From the NCBI GenBank assembly GCA_037074765.1, contig JBAMDO010000570.1, positions 620,001-684,000 of the forward strand: a stretch of 64,000 nucleotides of DNA, written 5' to 3'. The position numbers and the translations under genes were made by a program. Origin of the DNA: Mansonella perstans. Lineage: Eukaryota > Nematoda > Chromadorea > Rhabditida > Onchocercidae. Under the pieces are notes generated by a model that worked only from the letters and a program-made list of their open reading frames with translations, had not been told where the DNA came from and did no database searches. Numbering within the stretch: the first letter of the stretch is position 1; each line of letters begins with the position of its first letter. Positions 11,787 to 24,150 of the stretch are shown one piece after another.

Positions 11787-14700
11787 ATGGCAAAAGAACA
11801 AGGTGAAGTGATTGGAGAACCGATGGATTCGCTTTTTTCACGTGAACAACTTCAGGATAACATCAATGAACCGTGGTGGCAGAAGTAACATCTACTTAAA
11901 TTAAATTCATATTTTTTTATTCCTTCAATTCTCAAAACTTTTTTCCGAACTTTGTTACCGTACCACTCAACTCATAGCTTTTAATTCAGTTAATACACTG
12001 GGTTTTTCCTATTTTTCCCTTTTATATAAAACATTTTTATTTCCATATTTAATTTCAATATTTTGAAGAATTAAATTTAGAAGGGAAAACTGATTTTTAT
12101 TGAAATAATACAACTTAACAGGAATTTTCTCATCACTCGACCACTACTATTCGGTACGTGGGATGGTGTTTTTACCACCGTTTTAGTAAATATTTTCGGT
12201 GTTATCGTATTTCTTCGTATGGGATGGATTGTGGTTAGTGTATTCACAACGTATTTATTGTTTAATTAATTAAATGGATAATTCTTGTAATAAATTAATT
12301 ATTTAGTACAAAAAAAATCCTTTTTAATTTTAATTTATCTCCTATAGCAGAAAAAAGTTCATTTTGCTGATGTTCATAATTCTTCATCACAAATGCATTT
12401 CGTATAAAGTAAGTTAAACATAAAGCAAAGCACAAAATAGGCATAAAGCATTCACTGTTCATTGATAGAATCTAAAATTTGATAAGAACAATTAATTAAT
12501 ATTCTATTTTTCATTGATTATTTATATAACTGACATTTTATTTGAGAACAAAAAGAATTTTATTATGATTTAATTTTTATTTCGCAATAATTGGTTGTTA
12601 TAAAATTTCATCAATTTTGAACTCCTCATTTTTGCAGGGAGTTGCTGGAGTACTAAATGCAGTTATTTTATTAATTATTTGTACATCACTTGCACTAATA
12701 TCCGTTTTCTCCGCTATTGGCATTTGTGAACGTTGTCAAATTCAAAGTGGTGGCATATATTTCCTTGTATCACATATCCTTGGTGGCCAAATTGGTGGAG
12801 CTGTTGGCTTAATGTACGCTTTTGGGCAGGTAATAAATGTGTCTAATTAATTAATTGAAATATTTGGTGGCTAAATTGTTGGAGTTGTTGGATTAATGCA
12901 GTAATAAATTAATATTAAAACACACACTTAATTCAATAGTTATTTAATGTATTTAGTGGCCAAATTAGTAAAATTGTTAACTTAATGTGTGTTTTTTTTT
13001 GACAGATGATAAATGAACATTAAGATATACTTTTAGTTAATCAATTTAAAAAAGTTATTCTAAAAAAATTAAAGAACATGATGGGATTAGAACTTTAATT
13101 TAAAATTTAATGATAGAAATTTTTTGATTATTGTTAATTCAAATTAATTATTCTTGGCGCTAGTTAAATATTTTAGCGCTAATAAACGTTAGTTTAAGAT
13201 TTTAGCACCTTTCTTGTCAAATATCAGTTATAATTTCGCGATTTAATTTATGTTGTTACAATTGAAAATTTCTATTTGATTATTTCAGTTTTGAAATCTC
13301 AATTTCTTCAAATTTTCAAACTTTTGTTCATTTATTTTGTAGTCTGTTGCAACTGCACTGGTTGTCATTGGTTTTGGTGAAAGTGCCGCAGGTTTTATTG
13401 GAATTGAATCTTCGTTTGCTTATAAACTTATTGCTGTCGTAGCGTTACTCGCCTTAACGGGTGTTTTTTTTGTTGTTGAATTCAAAATATCTGTCACAAA
13501 AGAATTTCCAATTCGAGCGTTTTTTATTTAGAAATGTGAAATGACAAAAATTACTACTTAATGACACTTAATTGAATAATCGATTTTAGCAAATTATATA
13601 TTCGAATTAAACTACTTTTTAAGTTTCCAGTTAATAATTTTTTTATACATCACTTCTTGAACAAGTAAGTTTACATTATATTAAATTAATTTCATAGTAT
13701 ACTTTGTTCTTAGAAATTTTGTTTGTTTTTTTATGGACTATAATTTAAGTTTGAATAATATTATTTAAGAAATAATTTTTTTTTAAAAATTTTATGCTGC
13801 ATAATTAAGCAAATATTGCAACCAATCATTTCTAATTAATTATTTAGGAATCAATATGATTGGTGTACGTTGGATTATTCGATTACAGTTGGTACTGTTG
13901 ATATTTTTAATGCTTGCAGTTGTCGATTTCTGTATAGGAGCATTATTTAAAGTTGACATAGGTTTGCACTAACTTATTTAAGTTAATCACTTAAATCAAA
14001 AAATTTTACGCTTAGTTTTTACGCCAAATCAAAATCTGTGAAAAAATTTATACAGGAATAAAGTAATATTTCTGCTTCTTAAACATGCATGTGATTTCTA
14101 TTTAAACACAAAAAAAAAATATGATCAAGTTAATTTATATTTGCGCTTAGCATGCAAAACAGCATCATTGCATGTAAGCATGTATTCGTTTCGAACTTCC
14201 AGAACATGGCGTAGGACATTTTTCGATGATACAATTTGATGCAAACATGAATCCAATGTATGATGGCTTTAACTGTTCGCAGATTGGCCTTGATATGAGA
14301 CAGAATCGCCAGAATTTTTTTACGGTTTTTGGTGTTTTTTTCGCAAATTTCCTCGGTGTTTTAGCAGGTTGGTAGATTAAACATATAAAATAAAAATTGT
14401 ATTTAAAAAAATAAACTTTACATGAAAAAAATTTAATTTGACATTTAAACACAATTGTAGTAATTTTCTATCTCTAATTAATTTTCAAATAAACTCAATT
14501 TGAAAATTTATAATTTCGAATTTTAAATTTTCTAAGCAAATCAAGATAAATTAACTTGTGCAGGTGTGAATATGAGTGATGACCTAAAAAATCCGCGACT
14601 CAGTATACCTGTGGGTGAACTGTCTGCAATTGCTCTTAGGTGAAATATTTTCGCTATTTTTTCGAATTTTAAAACTAACAAGTTATAATTTACACGGAAC

Positions 14701-17700
14701 AATCGATAAAAATTTTTGCGGTATTATGATTTCAATCGTGTTATTAGATTATCGATCCACTCTGTACTAATTGCTTCGTCTAGCCATTCATTATTCCAGA
14801 ACAGTTAGAATAGAAACACCGTTATCTTTCAAATCTACTTTTTTGTTTCTTTATTTGCAAATTAAGCATTATGAATTACACCAGGTTAAGTTTTGTTGAT
14901 TAAATATCCGAATAAATTAATTTTCGCTGCATGCTTTCAAAAGTAATTATTATGTGACTAAAATAAAGGTAAAATTGCCGGTAGAAAATGCAAATTTGAA
15001 TTTGTAAGCTATAAGAAATTGAAAAATGATAAGTGTGAGTAACGAGCGATTAGGAAATAAATCGTAATTCTTTAAACAAAGAATTAACATTAAAGAACAT
15101 ATCTAAATTTATTTAAGTGATTTTGTTTAAATTTTTTTCCTTCAGCTAATTTATCTATTACTATAAAAATTTAATTAAATAATTTTAGCTCAGCGATTAT
15201 TTTGTCATTTATACTACTTCTTGGATCATTTGTTAATCGAGCATATCTGATCTGTGATACGTTAATCGGTGAAAAAGTATCATTTACGGGATTTTTGTAT
15301 CTCACCGGTCTTTATGTTTCATCATTGAGTTCAACAGTTGGTACATTACTTGGTACACCACGTGTTATTCAAAGTATCGCATCTGAGGGTATCATACCAA
15401 TTCTGAATCCATTAGCAACTGGAGTACGTTAATTTTACGTAATTTAAAAATTTTGCAATTATTATAAATCATTTAATTAATTAAATTATAGATATATTTC
15501 CCAAATTAAAAATTAATTATCAATTAATGTTTTTGGTGTTATAATCTACAATTGACAAAACTTTGATTTTATCACGATGATATAATATAATCAGTAAAAA
15601 ATCTCTCTCCCTTTCATCCTCTCTCTTTGCCCGCAATCATAATATCATTAATTAATATCTATCGCTCCCCTTCCTTGTCTCTTTCTGTTTGCCTCTCTCT
15701 ATCTCCTTCTATAGTAATAACAACATAATGAAGACAAATTATCGCATATCAATTGAAATCGATCTCAAATTAAATTGAATTAAATTTCAAATTATGAGTT
15801 TCTTTTTATTATCACAAATTATTTAATTTTAGTATGGCGCAAATAAAAGTCCATTACGAGCAAGCATTGTAATGATGGTTATTGCAATTATATTCGTATT
15901 ATTTGATGATTTAAATCATTTAGCAATTCTTTCAACGATGCCATTTTTGATAACTTATGCATTTGTTAATTATTCTTATGTCTCCTTAGCAATGAGTTAT
16001 GATCTTCAAGCTGTTAACAAATTCAAGTATGATTTCACTCATTACTTTACTTTCAAATCATTCTTATATAAATATTTAGTCTTCCAATAATAGCAACAAC
16101 AATAACAGCAACAAAAAATAACGACCACAATAATAATGGTAACAATAACAACAGCAACAGCAACAACAATTATATTTTTCATAAAATTTTTTTTACAAAT
16201 ATTTCAAAACTAACAACAAAAAACAGCAATAGTATTACTTTTTTTCACAGTTATTTCAAAATGTTAATTTGAATTCATCAAAATTTTGCACAAATAATAA
16301 TGAAAATTGCCGCCAGCTCTCACTGCATTTCATTTTAATCTCCATAAACTTTCATAATTAGTGCTACGACAAAATATGGCAGCATGAGTCAATTAAAAGA
16401 TACAGCAGATAATGGCAAAGATGATTTCACCAAAGATGATTTGGGGAAGTTATTTCCGGAAAGAAATATGCATGATTTATCGAGTACAATAGCTGACAGT
16501 ATATTTTTTGCATTAAATTGATAGCACCTATTTTTGTAATAAGTCAATTTTTTTTTGAAATGGTTTATAAAAATTCAAAATTTTTCTTGAAACGTTTTCT
16601 AAATGAGACATTTTTATACATGTATTTATATATATAGCTTCGATTAAATGATAACCATTGATAGTACTTATCAGTAATGTTAACTTATCAATAATATTGT
16701 TGAAGTATTTACTTTAATAGAAATTATTTTGATTAGTAAAATACTTTTAGATGATGAAGGACGTTGTAATTCAATAATTGGTCAACCACATACATGGTAT
16801 TCAACATTCAGCAATCGTTACATATCATTTATTGGAGTATGTTTTTTTTTTAAATATCATCATAGTGTTTGACTGGACAATATATCGGTTCCTGAAATTT
16901 TTATATGCAAAATTTATTTAATGACTACAAATCTAATCTAGGCAAAAATATAAAATTTAAAGAAAAATAATGTTTTAAAAAACAAATAAAATTTTCTTCC
17001 TTTTATTATTGTTTTATAATCAACGGAAATAAAAACAATGTGATTTATTAAATCGTATTTGATTAATTATTTCATTACTGTTGCTACTATTGTTATTATT
17101 GCTGCTATCCTTATTGTTGCTTCGTTATTAAAGCTATTGCTGTTGTTGTCAGTGTTGCTTTGTTACTATCATAATTGTTTTTTTTGCCGTGGTTGCTAAT
17201 GTTGTCATTTTTTCATTGCTTGTGTTGCTATTGCCGCTGTTGTTGTTGCTGCTGCTCTTGTTTCATTGTTTTGTTTTTCAGTATTATTTTGTTCCTATTG
17301 TTTCGTGTTTCTTGTTTTGTTATTCTTCCAAATCTCATCGTTATAATTGTTATTGTTTTACTATTGCTATATTGTTATTGTTTTCTTATTGTTGTTTTGT
17401 AATTGCTCTTATTGTTACTGTTGTTGATATTATTACTGTTGCTTTTTTATCGGTATTATTGTTGTATTATTTGTTAACTAATTAATATTTTTGTTTATTT
17501 CAGGCTATTACAAATATCCTCATAATATTATTCATAAATTTTTGGTATGCATTGTTACATTTGCTAGCATTAGCTGCGTTACATTACTATATTGGACGAG
17601 TTTGTCCATCTGTTTCACCTGGTATATTTTTTATCTTTTCTTACAATCAATTAATTTTCTTTTTTAATTCTTCGCCACATTAATAGCAAATATATGCATT

Positions 17701-18210
17701 TTTAGAAGTTCTTAGGAATTTCGCAACCAATTAATTAATTGCTTTTCGTTTCTTTCTAAATTTTAGTTTAATCGATATATTATATGTGTATAATAAAAAA
17801 AATTAAAATTGCAGTAATGATTTTTATTTATAATAATCACTTGATCTTATCGTTTTGTAGTATTATCATACTAACTGTTTTGTTCATTTGTTTAATTGCA
17901 AGTGCAAAAGAAAAAAATGAATATAATAAGCACTGATAATGGTAAAAATTACATCATGCAAAGTGTGTGATTATTTTTTCTTTATTAAGGTATCAGTCAA
18001 TTCTCATTTCCGCATATGTTCAAGACCACATTTTCAAGTTTTGGAATAATTAACACCACACATCATGCCCAAGTGATTGCTGCAAAAAACATCGTTAACA
18101 ATCCAGCAGTGGAAACCACTGTTACAGCACTGAATGAGGAAAATCCGGATTATTTAGACAGGAAGCGTTATCATTATACCGAACAAGCAGAAGCAGTTGT
18201 AAATGATTAA
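11787..18210 (+). CDS. slc12a8: SLC12A8-like carrier of the cation-chloride-cotransporter family
   Basis: Thirteen exons join to 1866 nt (621 residues plus TAA): 11787-11884, 12122-12233, 12638-12829, 13343-13460, 13848-13961, 14203-14367, 14564-14639, 15189-15423, 15833-16026, 16362-16498, 16751-16836, 17504-17621 and 17990-18210. All phases agree. A short hydrophilic N-terminus leads into the family signature [23 protein letters not shown], then [51 protein letters not shown] and [18 protein letters not shown]. These resemble SLC12A8 (CCC9) more closely than the NKCC or KCC branches, judged from memory. The product is a plasma- or organelle-membrane carrier with roughly a dozen hydrophobic segments and a cytoplasmic tail rich in D/K/E. 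Its substrate in worms is not determinable from sequence. Large introns carry simple repeats. Confidence 0.9.
12862..12992 (+). repeat. Two decayed echoes of the end of SLC12 exon 3 inside intron 3
   Basis: The exon 3 end (12781-12816, TGGTGGCCAAATTGGTGGAG...) reappears at about 12865-12902 and, more degraded, at about 12956-12990. Both keep the order GTGGC-AAATT-GTTG/GTTA-TTAATG. The copies have no open frame. Seen by eye; divergence not measured. Confidence 0.6.
16084..16170 (+). repeat. CAA/ACA-rich tract in SLC12 intron 9
   Basis: Repeated AACAACAATAACAGC-type units just after exon 9. Intronic low complexity. Confidence 0.8.
17085..17485 (+). repeat. GTT/TTA/CTG-rich tract in SLC12 intron 11
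   Basis: A long run of TTGTTATTG/GCTGTTG triplet-like units just before exon 12. It yields long overlapping Leu/Val/Cys open frames that are artefacts of composition. Confidence 0.8.
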
Positions 18211-19423
18211 CACTGAGCATTAAACGAATTTCATCATTAAATGATTAAATTTTCTTTTTAAACAAATAAGAACCATTTTAAAAAAAGAAAGCAATATTTG
18301 CTGCAATTTGTAGAAGAAGCGCTGGTCATTTCGGTTTTCATCATTGATGACTGTGTTAGACAGACGAATTGATTGTAATGAATGAAAATCAAAATCAGAA
18401 AACATTTGTAATTTTTAATTTTTTTTGGAAAAGTCAGAAATAAACCATTTCATTAATTTGCTAGCCCTACGCGATTATCGAATTTTTTAAGTTTTTTATT
18501 TTTTTTTCCATTCTGTCTTATTTATTTTTAAAAGTAATTAAAATAATTTATCAGGCAAATGGGAAAGTTAAGTTAATTATTTCTAATTAATCAAATTTTT
18601 AAACTTGATTGGTAGGTCATTTTATGGTCAAAAGAAGGAAAATTTTAGCTTGCGTTCCGCTTTGTTTCCATTTTATAGAAATGTTTTGTTCATACATACA
18701 TAAGAATACCCATTATTTGTACTGCATTTTGTTTTCATTACAACAATTTCACTATGAAAAAACGAAGAGAAAAAAATTTACTGACTGAATTTCAAATTTA
18801 AATAATCCTTTCTTTCCAGGTTTCATTCAATTCTCTTTTTTTTTACGTTTCTTCAACAAATTGTTTTTTTCTTTCTTCTTGCCCTGTCTTTTAGTTTATT
18901 TATACAAAAAAACATATATAATTTCCATTTTCTACTGTTACCTTGCAATTAAAATTTTGCATCGCAAATCGATTATCCGCATTCACTAAAATTTTAGCCG
19001 AGAACACGCTGGTTAGTCCATGGGGAGGGGGGACTGCTTTCTAATTTAATTAACACATTGAAAGCTGTGTGGAAACTGTTTTGTTCATTGGAGAAATCTT
19101 CGTCTAGTTTCGGCGAGTAATTCGTTCAACGGAAGTAGATGAAAATTAGTATTTATTTTACAAACAATATTACAAAGCAATAAAATTGAGAGAGACAGTG
19201 GGTAGCTGGTTATCTACGTGATAACTGTAAGCCGGAATTGTGGAAAAAAATAGACATATGCCAGAAATCCTTTTGTCTAATGACAAGCAATGGAATCTTT
19301 TTTAAATTCATTATTTAAAAAGAATTAAAGAATTTAGTTCCAAATATTTACTATTACAATCAAAAATTGATCCGATGATTGTTAGGAGTGGTGACATAAA
19401 CGAACTTTATAATATTAATGCAA
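18211..19423. other. SLC12 3' flank and intergenic DNA
   Basis: The 3' UTR of the carrier is expected here. Several AATAAA-like sites are present, but I cannot pick one. No further exon seen. Confidence 0.5.
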
Positions 19424-19910
19424 TATGCACTTCAAACGAAGTATGTGTAGCCAATGTAAACTCCGATTCAGAATTAGAAAAATTCTGGAAATTGGAAATG
19501 ACAGCATGCTAATGACGACGACGAAGGTATTAAGACAGTTCAAAAGGACTATCACTGAACAACACGTAACATACCAAGTGCGTTGACCTGGAAAGACTGC
19601 AAGCACAAATTAAGCAACAATTATGGATTATGCTTTGGACGCTTAAAGAACTTATTCGAACGTCTACCACATAAATCAGTTCTTCATTTATACCATGAAA
19701 CAATCAAGGATCAACTACAGTCAAGCATAACTGAAGAAGTACATCTGAAAGATGAGATAGACGTTTTATACATTGCTCGCTACATCATAAATTACTAACT
19801 CCTAGTAAGGCTAAAATCAAATTGAGAAATTGAGGATTGTTTATGATACTTCGGCGTATCTCAAAGGATTTAAAAGCTTGAAGGAAGTATATCATTTCAT
19901 ACTTCCCTAT
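19424..19910 (+). mobile_element. Pao/BEL LTR-retrotransposon pol fragment, inactive
   Basis: Forward-strand pieces of the region between the aspartic protease and reverse transcriptase of Pao/BEL elements can be read in order. They are SDSELEKFWKLEMTAC followed by a stop (about 19462-19512), then TWKDCKHKLSNNYGLCFGRLKNLFERL..LYHETIKDQL (19583-19798), then LRIVYDTSAYLKGFKSLKEV (about 19831-19890). The family normally reads W...LSNN..LA.GRLKSL...L..YH.TI..QL..GI.E.V and LRIVYDASA, so the identity is clear. In-frame stops and frameshifts separate the pieces, and no LTRs were found. It is a relic with no intact polyprotein. Confidence 0.8.
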
Positions 19911-22194
19911 TGGTCATTTGCGCATTACTAAGAGCAAAACCGAAAGCTGCATAAAAGCAAAGATGCTAGAATTTATCGATGATCACTAAGCTTAATTTTA
20001 AATATATGGTAAATTGGAATGATCAAAGGAAAGAATACAAAACGAAGCACTGCATTGACAGATATGATTTATATATGAAACAATTATAAGTCCGTGTCTA
20101 CAGGTTTATTGTGATTTTTTCATTCCTAATTAATTAATTCAAATTTAAAATATATAAATTTGCTTTCATTTTTACTGTTTACGGTAATGAGTATTCGAAT
20201 TTGAAATTGGGCATCGATACCTCTGTGTTTTACGAATATTTAATTCGGTTGACATAACCTGATGAAGTTATAAGGAAAAAGTTGCGAAATAATGGGAATC
20301 GTACAGATTAAAAATCCCTCGAAACTTTGACCATTTAATCCAAACCAATATGAAATAAAAAACTTCAACTGGAACATTTCTGCCATTTTAAAAATTCCGT
20401 GTTTTATCTTGTTCTGCGTCATATCGATTGTCACAAATCATTTGGTTTAGCTTTTTATTTTGCATCTCTTCAGCTCAGAATGGAACTTTTTCTCGACACC
20501 GATGACATTTTCATATCTGTTAATTATCCTGACTCACTAAATCACATTCCTATCTATTAATCTGACCAAAGTGAAACAATTCAAACCAAACTAATGCGCA
20601 CTTCTCAAATAGCTTTCCAAATATCCTCGACCACATCAATCTGGAATCAGCTTTTAGCACTGATACAGATGCATAGCATTATGCGGGGAAATACTGTTTG
20701 TAAATTACCAAGAACAAGAGGCAATTCTTTATCAGTATTTCCCGCATGATTGCATAATGGCATTTCATCGTCCTTTGTTTGAATTTTCATCTAATAGTGA
20801 ACAATTGAGAACACAAGTGATGAAGTATCGAAAGTCGATCTCGAAACCGATCTCGTCAAAGCAGCAAGTTCGAATTACTTGTTAAGCGATATCCACCAAT
20901 TAGAAATTACATTGAGACTAAGCTTTTTTGCTTCAAATATATGTTAAGACAAGAAACAACTCCTCGTCACCAAAATAATCGAAATAAGATTTGAAAAGTT
21001 CATTTTATAGCATTAAAATCTTTACAATGGACTTTCATGTTATGTTTGCGAAAGCAAACGTCATAAAAGTGTTTTTAAGACAAGAAAAATTATGAAATGT
21101 CATCACAAAGAATTACAACGAATATTTAAAACATAGGCAAACATATAGTAAACCATTTATTTATGAATGCAAATAGTTGAAATCTGGTTGAACTTCGATC
21201 GCAGATCATCATTTTGCATGCACAAGTCAATATATCAATCTCAATTTCGATGTGGAAGCTGTTTGTTCAGAATTAGAATGCACAAATATTCCATAAGCCA
21301 TTCGTGATCATGCAGTAGCTAATGCAAAATTCAGTAAATATTTCGATACAGAAAAGCATACTATTCGTCCCACGACATCAAACTGCAACAAATGTTTATT
21401 TATTTAGCGCTATAAACAAGCAATAAAAAATATTTGTTTCGGACCTTACGGAAAGAGATCTATAATTCCTTAGTAAAATACATTGGCTCATCGAGCAGCG
21501 GGGCAATATCATAAGCGACATATCATTAAGTTTGGAACTTATGCAAAAAACGTGATATGATCATTTATTTTATGACAGTGATAATTTCATCAATTATCAA
21601 ACTCAAGCAACATTTAAATCTAATTGCAAATGCAAATATCATACTAATGTTTTTAAAAAAAGCAAAAGCGTATCCCGGGTATTCTATAATCACACAGAGT
21701 AGGTCGAATAAATGATATATTTTATGCTATTTGTTTCTTTTGACGCAGTTAGGCCCATCTGAAAAACTTTTATTCTAGACCAAACAGAAAAAATCAACAA
21801 TTAGTGTAATTCAAGAAACACACTCAAAAACGTGAGAATCAGACACTATGCGGCATCTTTGGTACATCATAATGCAGCGTTGAATTTCAAAATCTTAGAG
21901 TGATATAGGACTTTTAAATCTTTACTGTCCTCTATTATAATCGGACGGCGAAACATACTAAAATTATTAAATTTGTTGTTATCAAGCATTCGATTGTTTT
22001 CTGATTCTTCATAATTGTTCAGCGTCAGATTGTTGCTTTCAAAATTGAATCAAACTTCGTTTAAGATTTCATGCTAATTTTTGTGATATCGGCTACACAA
22101 ATAATCAATGATTTATATAATTAATTATTTCAGTTGATATAAGTTATTTATATCGAACTTAGAATTCATCGTCTTTCTGCCTAATTAAATTCAT
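19911..22194. other. Unassigned intergenic DNA, probably decayed retroelement
   Basis: No gene recognised. It may include further worn Pao/BEL sequence, but no motif could be read. It holds an imperfect inverted repeat at 20676-20757. Confidence 0.4.
20676..20757. repeat. Imperfect inverted repeat
   Basis: The left arm (20676-20696, containing ATGCGGGGAAATACTG) is nearly the reverse complement of the right arm (20733-20757, containing CAGTATTTCCCGCAT, then GCATAATG after a short insertion). The loop is about 36 bases. It could fold as a hairpin or be a small transposon remnant. Confidence 0.6.
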
Positions 22195-24150
22195 TCAGAA
22201 TAAAGACCCTCTGTCACAGGTATATGAATATTTTCCTTTTATGTGATATGAGAGGACCTCAAGACTTACTGGTCCTTTTCCTCTCTTCATGCCTTGCTTA
22301 CCTTGCAGTCCTTCTGGTCCTTGCACTGCTACTTTTCCCCAGTAACTCTCTCTCCGGGCTTTCGTTGGGACCCATCTCTTCCGTCTCATTCTGTGGGTAG
22401 TTGCGCGCTTTCATTTGTGATATGCAGGTCCAGAAATTAAACTTGCTAATAATGAAATGCATGCTTCCAAACTTTATTATTCTGAAGTAAAAACAATCCA
22501 TAAGATAAACTTAACTTGAATCACGAAAACAGTGCAGATAACTAGCCAGTGTTGAAGAAGTGCATTGGCGCTGGCAATCTGAAATTGATTGTTGAAAAGT
22601 AATCTGAATTTTCAATCAAATTCTCAAATTTCCAGTCTTTCCAAATTTTTTAAGAATTGTAAAGTAAACATCGGTGTCGGAAAAACCGAAAGGAAATTTC
22701 GAACAAAATTTTGGTTTGTTACTTGTTTTCGATTTCTCTTTGTGCACTAATTTTGTAATGCTCTTTGTTCTAAAACAACGATTGCATTTTCACGAACATA
22801 TGAGATGTATCATGTTGTAAACATTTCAAGCTCCCTTGTTTATTGTTGATTTCCAAGCTGCTATGTCTACGGTAATAAAAAAAGAAGTCATTGTGATAAT
22901 GTAAGTCTTTGTTTAAGCATATACTAACAGGTGTATACTAATTTTGTTATCTACTAGTTTGCAATTTATGGTTTAAACAAGTAAACAAGTATGACTAATT
23001 ATACTATATTAAACATTGCATTTTAACACACTGTATAAAGCTGATCTAATTGTACTCAATTGTTTGTTATTGTCAGTATTAGTTTTATAAATTTCGAATT
23101 TTAGATTTTCTAAGCGAATTAAAATAAATTAACATTTATACAGGTGTGAATATATAATAGTTTGGTAATCTGATCATATGAAAATTTTCAGTAATGTAAA
23201 ATAATTTGTCAAATTGTATCTCACAATTTCTAATCTTGCTGTGGAAAAATAGATAATTCTGAAATTTCAATTTTACTTCTCATTCATTAATTCTTGTTCA
23301 AAGTAATAATTAATGATTAATGCTAATAATTAATGCGATTCGGTTTGTTCACTCGCCAGATTCTGCTGACAAGGATCAAACATGTGTTTCAGAACTAATA
23401 CATGTCAACAATACTATTTGACATGTTAAAGTCAATCCCAACAGTAGCCTTTTGCATGATATTTGCATTATTGACTCAATTTTATAAGCAATAAAGAATA
23501 TAAGTGATTTTAGAAAGTAATTTCGGCGTACAATAACAATTCATAACGAATACAAGTGAACAAATATAATAAGCGAAAAAGTAACAGTGACCTAGTTACA
23601 GTAGATATGTTGATCGGATATTCGAAATTTAGTGAAAGTTTTGCGTGCATAGTTCTTAGCATTTGTTTTTTTGCAGATGATAATAAACTGATAATAAACA
23701 GACATGATTTTATAATTATGCCGGTATGATAACAACCTCGAAATCAGCAAGGTTCTTTGATTTTTTATTTCCAAACCTTCGCTTTGTTTTATTCAAAATA
23801 TTTTGATGGCGTATTTTAATTACAACATAATTTTACTGTTCTTTACTCGTAAATGAAAAATGAAATCAACTAACAGCAATTTAAATTTGATGAGAAATTT
23901 AAATTAAATATTGGGCTTTATTATCTAAATAATTGTTTTTTATTTAATTACAAGAAGTATTAAATTGTATTTTAAAACATAAAGCAAGAAGGTTAATGAC
24001 TGTGGACACACTTTGGCTGACTCCTCCGGTGTAGCCTGTAGGCCTGTATGGCCTGTATGGCAAACTCTCTGGAGGCATATGTCGCCACCAGCATAATTCA
24101 AATCTCTTAAGGGTTCGAAAACTTTTTGCTTACGATAGGGTAGCACCTGT
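22195..24150 (-). pseudogene. Broken collagen-like gene (Gly-X-Y fragments)
   Basis: Two minus-strand pieces look collagenous. At about 22290-22410 one frame reads GRDGSQRKPGERVTGEK, hits a stop, and the neighbouring frame continues GPEGLQGKQGMK.GKGPV up to a CCA/GTAAGT donor. This is a Gly-X-Y run broken by a frameshift. At about 24010-24146, behind a TTTACAG acceptor, the frame gives YAGGDIC..VCHTGHTGLQATP. This resembles the cysteine-flanked start of a nematode cuticle collagen helix in which several Pro/Gly codons have changed. No complete helix or C-terminal domain was found. I read it as one decayed cuticle-collagen gene, but two unrelated fragments are possible. Confidence 0.5.
23085..23152 (+). 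repeat. slc12a8: Displaced copy of the SLC12 intron 6 / exon 7 junction
   Basis: About 68 bases match 14508-14572 of the SLC12 gene with scattered differences. They include the intron end, the CAG acceptor and the first exon 7 bases (CAGGTGTGAATAT). The match stops just inside exon 7. Copying mechanism unknown. Confidence 0.65.

Noticed and set aside
17175..17485. Leu/Val/Cys-rich ORFs as membrane proteins
   Set aside because: They lie in the intron before SLC12 exon 12 and arise from GTT/CTG-type low complexity.
24105..24125. tRNA B-box (GGTTCGA)
   Set aside because: No matching A-box or acceptor stem around it; it lies within the collagen-like fragment.
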